Shown: positions 56,199 to 64,000 of the stretch, in pieces
Layout: every line of letters starts with the position of its first letter
Numbering within the stretch: the first letter of the stretch is position 1
Source: Megamerina dolium
Taxonomy: Eukaryota; Arthropoda; Insecta; Diptera; Megamerinidae
Length of the DNA stretch: 64,000 bases
Reading direction: 5' to 3'
Assembly: GCA_963854835.1 (NCBI GenBank)
Contig: OY978530.1
Location: 21,471,937 to 21,535,936 of the forward strand
The notes under the pieces: generated by a model
The model's input: the letters and a program-made list of their open reading frames with translations, nothing else
The model's database searches: none
Told to the model about the DNA's origin: nothing
Made by a program: the position numbers and the translations under genes

Positions 56199-59135
56199 TT
56201 ATACTTCCCCTCGATATGGCGCAAGTCGCTCTAAGTGCACTACTTTAAACTTTGCTCTTTTATTCCAGGCACGTTGAATACGATATACTACGTCATTTAT
56301 CTTTGCTATAATCTCATATGGTCCTTCCCAATGAGTCTGTAGTTTAGGGGACAGGCCTTTCTTTCGTTGTGGATTATGAAGCATTACAAGCTCTCCTTCA
56401 TAGAACCCTTTTGAATTCGCTTTCAAGTCATACCTGGCCTTCATCTTATCGCTTATCATCTGCGACCGCTCTCTGATGAACTGATGTACTTCATCCAACT
56501 GTTCCCGCTTTTCGCTAGTATAATTACCTTCGGTAGATCTCGTTGGTGTTACAACTCCAAATTTTAAATGAGCTGGCAGTCTTAACTCGTTTCCAAAAAT
56601 TGCCATTGCCGGTGTAGTAGCCGTCGTATCATGTTGTGCGCATCGATATGCCATGAGGAACATTGGTATATGTACATCCCAGTCTCTTTGGTATTTATCT
56701 ACGACTTTTCTCAAATATTCCTCCAAGGTACGGTTAAATCGTTCTACCATGCCATCAGATTGTGGATGCAAAGGTGTTGTACGAGTTTTGTATATACCCA
56801 GCATACGGCATATCTCTTGGAATACAACTGATTCGAAATTTCGACCTTGGTCTGAGTGTAACTCCATCGGTACACCAAAACGAGTAACCCATTGGTTGAC
56901 GAATACATTCGCAACTGTACTAGCTTCCTGATTTGGAATGGGGTATACTTCAGGCCATTTACTGAAGTAATCTATAACCACCAGAACATACTTGTTTCCT
57001 GCGTTGCTTATTGGAAATGGTCCAGCTATGTCCATAGAAATTCGCTCAAATGGAGCACCCACGGTGTATTGGTGCATCTTACCTCGACTTTTCTTAGTGG
57101 GACCTTTGGCCATTGCACATTGCTTACACTTCCGAATCCAATCAGCGACATGGTCATGACATCCAACCCAATAAAATCGTTTCTTTATTTTCTCGACGGT
57201 TTTGGTGATTCCCAAATGCCCTCCACTGGAGGCATTGTGATACTCAGCTATCACTTCATTTATTCTCGCCTTGGGTACCACTAGAAGATCATTAGTGATT
57301 TTTCCATCCTCACTTTCCCATGCTCGGAATAAACATCCGTCTCGTAAGTGCAGGCTTTGCCACTGCGCCCAGTATGCCTTTGCTATTGGACTCTCATTAG
57401 CCATTTCTTGCCAATCTGGACGTATGCCCTGCTCCTTGTATTCCATAATCTTTGCGAGATCTGGGTCTTTCCGCTGATCTTCTTGAACTCGTTCGGTTGT
57501 CCATGACTCTTCCGACAATACATTCGTAAGTCGTAGCTTAACAATGTGATTCTGGTTTCCTACCCGAGAACAATGTTTACTATCTACGGTGCAAGTACGA
57601 TGATATGGAGTAACAGCTTTACCACGATTAATGACATCACGATCTTCCTTTCGTTGTCCTGGTGAATTCGATCTTTGTTGCTTGCGTCGTAGCCGACAAT
57701 TACGCGCCATGTGTCCTCTTCGATGGCATATGAAGCACTTACCGGTAAATTTATTTTTGTGTTTATTCCTTGTTCTTCCTTTAGGCTTCATACTCGATTG
57801 ATTGCAATCACGAGCTATATGCCCTCGTTTGTCGCAAATGAAGCACTTACCATTAAATTTGGTTTCGCGTCGACCTGTTGTTCTTCCTTCAGGCTGCGCT
57901 ACAGATTTGAATGCCTGACACACTGCTTCAACCAGATCTGCTGTTTCTGTTTCTAGTTGGCGTACCCGTGGCATTGGTCGACACATCAAACTGGCGGCTT
58001 CAAACGTCAATGCACTACTGACTGTTTCGGCATAAGTATTCCTGGGTGACATGACTAGGGCACGCTTTGTCTCTCCATCACGTATGCCATCTATGAATGC
58101 CTCTATTTTTATTTTTTCGACGAACTCTTCCGAATTACCGGAGAACGCTAGATGACATAAGCGCTCAATATCGGAAGCGAATTCCTGCAGACTCTCATTA
58201 CTCCGTTGCACTCGCGATCTCAATTCCACTCGATGTAATTGACTCTTGTATTCATTTCCATACTTTCGCTGGAGTGTGTCCATCAGTGACTGATAGCTAC
58301 CACGATCTTTCTCTGGAATCATCTGTAACACCTCGGAAGCATTACCTTTTAATGCGACTATTAAAGCAGCAGTCTTGTCGCTATCATCCCATTGATTCTT
58401 CGAAGCGGTTGTCTCGAATTGAAGCTTGAAGATATTGAATGGCGTGCTTCCGTCAAATGTTGGTGGCTTTAATTTGATTGTACTTGAATCTCTAATCACT
58501 GATGTGACTGGTCCATTTATTTTTAGTTGATTGAGTTCGTGCTGTAATTTCTCGAACTTAACTTCCCAGTCGTCGACATGTTCCTTCAGCTTATCATCCA
58601 ACTCATCCACGTGTTCTTTCAGCTCTGTAACTTTGTCATTAATAGCTTCGGAAATTTCCTGAAATCTAAGTTCAATTCCTTTTTGTAGATTTTCGATGAC
58701 GTGTTCTTGGCGAGCCGAATGTTCTTGAAGCTTGGAGTCAATTGTTTTCTGGAACTCTCCCATAGCGTTTTCTTGACGTACCGAATGTTCTTGAAACTTG
58801 GAGTCAATGCGAGACGCATTTCCTTGAATTTCCGTACGTAATTCACTAATAACGCCCTCTTGTCGAGACGAACTTTCTTGTAACTGTTGCATCATGGTTT
58901 TCATGAACTCCATGAGTTGACCACTCGAATCTATTTTGATCTCTTCCTCAGCGTGCACAACTGCTTGTATATCGGCTTCCTCGAAGAACTCATGTTCTTC
59001 TACATTAATTCCCTTAGCCTCCATAGCTTGCCTCAGCCTCACCAGCAGTTCCGCCTTTGCACCTGATGACGATAGATTCATCTCTACCAACAGCTTTTTA
59101 AGCTGGTCCACTTTTAGTTGGTCAATTTTCACCAT
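56199..59135 (-). CDS. Element 2 Gag-integrase fusion protein
   Basis: 978 residues in one frame with no stop. It has the SAP motif at 1-40; a coiled coil about 75-215, longer than in element 1 by additional R-Q-E repeat units; the gag core; and two CCHC knuckles near 435-485 (C-F-I-C-D-K-R-G-H-I-A-R-D-C and C-F-I-C-H-R-R-G-H-M-A-R-N-C), where element 1 has one. From a point just before S-K-H-C-S-R-V the sequence is collinear with the end of Pol: the integrase HHCC zinc motif, a D-D-35-E core with M-D-I-A-G-P, S-D-Q-G-R-N-F and M-V-E-R-F-N-R-T, and the basic C-terminus. Gag and integrase would be made one to one. RT would have to be supplied in trans (inferred). Confidence 0.93.
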   Translation of the reverse strand: MVKIDQLKVDQLKKLLVEMNLSSSGAKAELLVRLRQAMEAKGINVEEHEFFEEADIQAVVHAEEEIKIDSSGQLMEFMKTMMQQLQESSSRQEGVISELRTEIQGNASRIDSKFQEHSVRQENAMGEFQKTIDSKLQEHSARQEHVIENLQKGIELRFQEISEAINDKVTELKEHVDELDDKLKEHVDDWEVKFEKLQHELNQLKINGPVTSVIRDSSTIKLKPPTFDGSTPFNIFKLQFETTASKNQWDDSDKTAALIVALKGNASEVLQMIPEKDRGSYQSLMDTLQRKYGNEYKSQLHRVELRSRVQRSNESLQEFASDIERLCHLAFSGNSEEFVEKIKIEAFIDGIRDGETKRALVMSPRNTYAETVSSALTFEAASLMCRPMPRVRQLETETADLVEAVCQAFKSVAQPEGRTTGRRETKFNGKCFICDKRGHIARDCNQSSMKPKGRTRNKHKNKFTGKCFICHRRGHMARNCRLRRKQQRSNSPGQRKEDRDVINRGKAVTPYHRTCTVDSKHCSRVGNQNHIVKLRLTNVLSEESWTTERVQEDQRKDPDLAKIMEYKEQGIRPDWQEMANESPIAKAYWAQWQSLHLRDGCLFRAWESEDGKITNDLLVVPKARINEVIAEYHNASSGGHLGITKTVEKIKKRFYWVGCHDHVADWIRKCKQCAMAKGPTKKSRGKMHQYTVGAPFERISMDIAGPFPISNAGNKYVLVVIDYFSKWPEVYPIPNQEASTVANVFVNQWVTRFGVPMELHSDQGRNFESVVFQEICRMLGIYKTRTTPLHPQSDGMVERFNRTLEEYLRKVVDKYQRDWDVHIPMFLMAYRCAQHDTTATTPAMAIFGNELRLPAHLKFGVVTPTRSTEGNYTSEKREQLDEVHQFIRERSQMISDKMKARYDLKANSKGFYEGELVMLHNPQRKKGLSPKLQTHWEGPYEIIAKINDVVYRIQRAWNKRAKFKVVHLERLAPYRGEV

Positions 59136-59164
59136 CTTTACAGAATCCCACTTCTGACACCAAT

Positions 59165-61112
<1,948 letters not shown>

Positions 61113-61203
<91 letters not shown>
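61113..61203. repeat. (AT)n array, right part
   Basis: Continuation of the array at 59603 after the transposon, with one TTT interruption. Confidence 0.97.
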
Positions 61204-61205
<2 letters not shown>

Positions 61206-61330
61206 TGAGCGGATAGTATTAAATAAAAAGATGTTGTCGTGATGATCAAAAATATGAGATTAAATTTTATTGCTATGCAATTTAATGCTTATGCTTCTTC
61301 ATCATACAAATTAGCGAATAGAAAAAGTAT
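61204..61330. other. Unique flank between array and element 3
   Basis: 127 bp of AT-rich sequence with no feature. It is the only family LTR boundary in the cluster that does not directly touch an AT array, except for the divergent solo LTR. Confidence 0.5.
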
Positions 61331-61768
61331 TGTTACGTTTTTATTCTGTGAGCGTTTAATTCTATTTGAATTACCTTGTTCGATCACTGGATTCTGTTAA
61401 TAATAACTGCAACACTTATTTTATACAACTATATACAGCAACAATTTATTTAATAAACTCTATTTACAATCAACTCTGTTTATAATCAACTATTTACAAT
61501 AACACTTTAATGTACTAGCAACTTTTGCCTCTGTATAGATGTTTGCGCAGTCACGTTCGGAATTCGATTGATTCTCACTGCTCAACACTGGCTCTATTTA
61601 TACTCTGTTGGCAACACCCCAGAATCTTCCTTTATCGAGATTCTTCTCTTCCTTTCTCGTTGGCTTGTTCTGGTTATCGCTTATTTCTTTTTGTTGACAT
61701 TCATGTCGATGCTGCCAATAGTGTCAGTCACAATAGTGATGAGTAACCAACTATCGATACTCGTTACA
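61331..61768 (-). repeat. Element 3, 3' LTR
   Basis: 438 bp, TGTTACG...CGTTACA. In several variable positions it resembles the element 1 3' LTR more than the element 2 LTRs. Confidence 0.95.
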
Positions 61769-61806
61769 CTGCCCTCCTCTTAACCTTGTTCGCCCCGAAC
61801 AAGTTT

Positions 61807-64000
61807 TTATACTTCCCCTCGATATGGCGCAAGTCGCTCCAAGTGCACTACTTTAAACTTTGCTCTTTTATTCCAGGCACGTTGAATACGATATACTACG
61901 TCATTTATCTTTGCTATAATCTCATATGGTCCTTCCCAATGAGTCTGTAGTTTAGGGGACAGGCCTTTCTTTCGTTGTGGATTATGAAGCATTACAAGCT
62001 CTCCTTCATAGAACCCTTTTGAATTTGCTTTCAAGTCATACCTGGCCTTCATCTTATCGCTTATCATCTGCGACCGCTCTCTGATGAACTGATGTACTTC
62101 ATCCAACTGTTCCCGCTTTTCGATAGTATAATTTCCTTCGGTTGATCTCGTTGGTGTTACAACTCCAAATTTTAAATCAGCTGGCAGTCTTAACTCGTTT
62201 CCAAAAATTGCCATTGCCGGTGTAGTAGCCGTCGTATCATGTTGTGCGCATCGATATGCCATGAGGAACATTGGTATATGTACATCCCAGTCTCTTTGGT
62301 ATTTATCTACGACTTTTCTCAAATATTCCTCCAAGGTACGGTTAAATCGTTCTACCATGCCATCAGATTGTGGATGCAAAGGTGTTGTACGAGTTTTGTA
62401 TATACCCAGCATACGGCATATCTCTTGGAATACAACTGATTCGAAATTTCGACCTTGGTCTGAGTGTAATTCCATCGGTACACCAAAACGAGTAATCCAT
62501 TGGTTGACAAATACATCCGCAACTGTACTAGCTTCTTGATTTGGAATGGGGTATACTTCAGGCCATTTACTGAAGTAATCTATAACCACCAGAACATACT
62601 TGTTTCCTGCGTTGCTTATTGGAAATGGCCCAGCTATGTCCCTAGCGATTCGCTCAAATGGAGCACCCACGGTGTATTGGTGCATCTTACCACGACTTTT
62701 CTTAGTGGGACCTTTGACCATTGCACATTGCTTACACTTCCGAATCAAATCAGCGATATGGTCATGACATCCAACCCAATAGAATCGTTTCTTTATTTTC
62801 TCGACGGTTTTGGTGATTCCCAAATGCCCTCCACTGGAGGCACTGTGATAATCAGCTATCACTTCATTTATTCTTGCCTTGGGTACCACTAGTAGATCAT
62901 AAGTGATTTTTCCATCTTCACTTTCCCATGTTCGGAATAAACATCCGTCTCGTAAGTGCAGGCTTTGCCACTGCTCCCAGTATGCCTTTGCTATTGGACT
63001 CTCATTAGCCATTTCTTGCCAATCTGGACGTATGCCCTGCTCCTTATATTCCATAATCTTTGCGAGATCTGGGTCGTTCCGCTGATCTTCTTGAACTCGT
63101 TCGGTGGTCCATGACTCTTCCGACAATACATTCGTAAGACGTAGGTTAACAATGTGATTCTGGTTTCTTTCCCGAGAACAATGTTTACTATCTACGGTGC
63201 AAGTACGACGATATGGAGTAACAGCTTTACTACGATGAATGACATCATGGTCGTCCTTTCGTTGTCCTGGTGAATTCGATCTTTGTTGATTGTGTCGTAG
63301 ACGACAATTACTCGCCTTGTGCCCTCTTCGATGGCATATGAAGCACTTACTGGCAAATTTATTTTTGCGTTGATTCCTTGTTCTACCTTTAGGCTTCATA
63401 TTCGATTGATTGCAATCACGCGCTATATGCTCTCGTTTGTCGCAAATGAAGCACTTACCATTAAATTTGTTTTCACGTCGACCTGTTGTTACTTCAGGCT
63501 GAACTACTGATTTTACTACCTGACGCACTGCTTCAACCAGATGTGATGTTTTCCCCTCTAGTTTGCGTACTCCTGGCACTGGTCGACACATTAAGCTGGC
63601 GGCTTCTTACGTCAAAGCACTACTGACTGTTTCGGCATATGTATTCCTGGGTGACATGATTAGGGCACGCTTTGTTTCTCCATCACGTATGCCATCTATG
63701 AATGCCTCTATTTTTATTTTTTCGACGAACTCTTCCGAATTACCGGAGAACGCTAGATGACATAAGCGCTCAATATCGGAAGCGAATTCCTGCAGACTCT
63801 CATTACTCCGTTGCACTCGCGATCTCAATTCAACTCGATGTAATTGACTCTTGTATTCATTTCCATATTTTCGCTGGAGTGTGTCCATCAGTGACTGATA
63901 GCTACCACGATCTTTCTCTGGAATCATCTGTAACACGTCGGAAGCATTGCCTTTTAAAGCGACTATTAAAGCAGCAGTCTTGTCGCTATCATCCCATTGA
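61807..64000 (-). pseudogene. Element 3 Gag-integrase fusion, interrupted by one stop
   Basis: Two open stretches (down to 63607, then 63591-61807) lie in the same frame, separated by a TAA at 63607-63609 near the end of the gag core. The part after it contains two zinc knuckles (in the first the usual glycine-histidine pair is E-H), the same junction into S-K-H-C-S-R, and an integrase with HHCC and D-D-35-E residues. One position before the first catalytic aspartate is R instead of M. The reading frame continues off the window end without its start. Confidence 0.9.

Larger units (their letters stand above)
61331..64000 (-). mobile_element. Ty3/gypsy element 3: Gag-integrase derivative, partial
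   Basis: 3' LTR at 61331-61768, the same PPT, then the same Gag-integrase arrangement as element 2. The remaining gag and the 5' LTR lie beyond the window. Protein differences from element 2 and a stop in gag show that it is a separate, older or decaying copy. Confidence 0.93.

Overview
The window is eukaryotic and almost wholly made of transposable elements. I see no host gene, rRNA or convincing functional tRNA. The element set (Ty3/gypsy and BEL/Pao LTR retrotransposons; jockey-, RTE- and RNase-H-bearing LINEs; Tc1/mariner DNA transposons; a tRNA-derived SINE), the AT-rich spacers and the long (AT)n arrays suggest an insect, probably a dipteran, in a heterochromatic or repeat-rich region. 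The species cannot be read from the sequence.

Layout. 1-2130: fragments of a transposase and a LINE, then a candidate LTR/leader. 2130-5887: a decayed Ty3/gypsy copy (+). 5888-27136: two tandem copies of a ~9.3-kb composite unit, nearly identical. Each holds a BEL/Pao piece, RTE pieces, a retroelement gag remnant, an RTE-mariner chimera and a SINE. Copy 1 also carries a 5'-truncated jockey LINE with clear target-site duplication; copy 2 has the matching empty site. 27137-28900: a second copy of the left-hand gypsy family, inverted. 28925-34760: two related LINEs (DUF4780-type ORF1), an RTE endonuclease, (AT)n arrays and a perfect foldback. 35338-46900: SINEs, gypsy fragments, a LINE with RT and RNase H, and a third RTE-mariner chimera.

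46900-64000: a cluster of one Ty3/gypsy family, all full copies on the minus strand. Element 1 (47083-53000) has both LTRs, PBS, PPT, an intact Gag with an N-terminal SAP motif, an intact Pol, and between them a strong -1 frameshift signal (GTTAAAC, 6-nt spacer, 11-bp stem, possible pseudoknot). Element 2 (55723-59602, LTRs almost identical) and element 3 (61331 to the window end) share a deletion that removes protease, RT and RNase H and joins Gag in frame to integrase. They look like a mobile non-autonomous subfamily that would depend on an element-1-like helper for reverse transcription. LTR ends and an intact DD37D (maT-type) mariner all abut (AT)n arrays.

The most notable points are the Gag-integrase derivative, the frameshift signal, the tandem array whose internal junction restores continuous BEL sequence while its outer ends lie 7 bp apart in the unit, and the association of a SAP-motif Gag with AT arrays.
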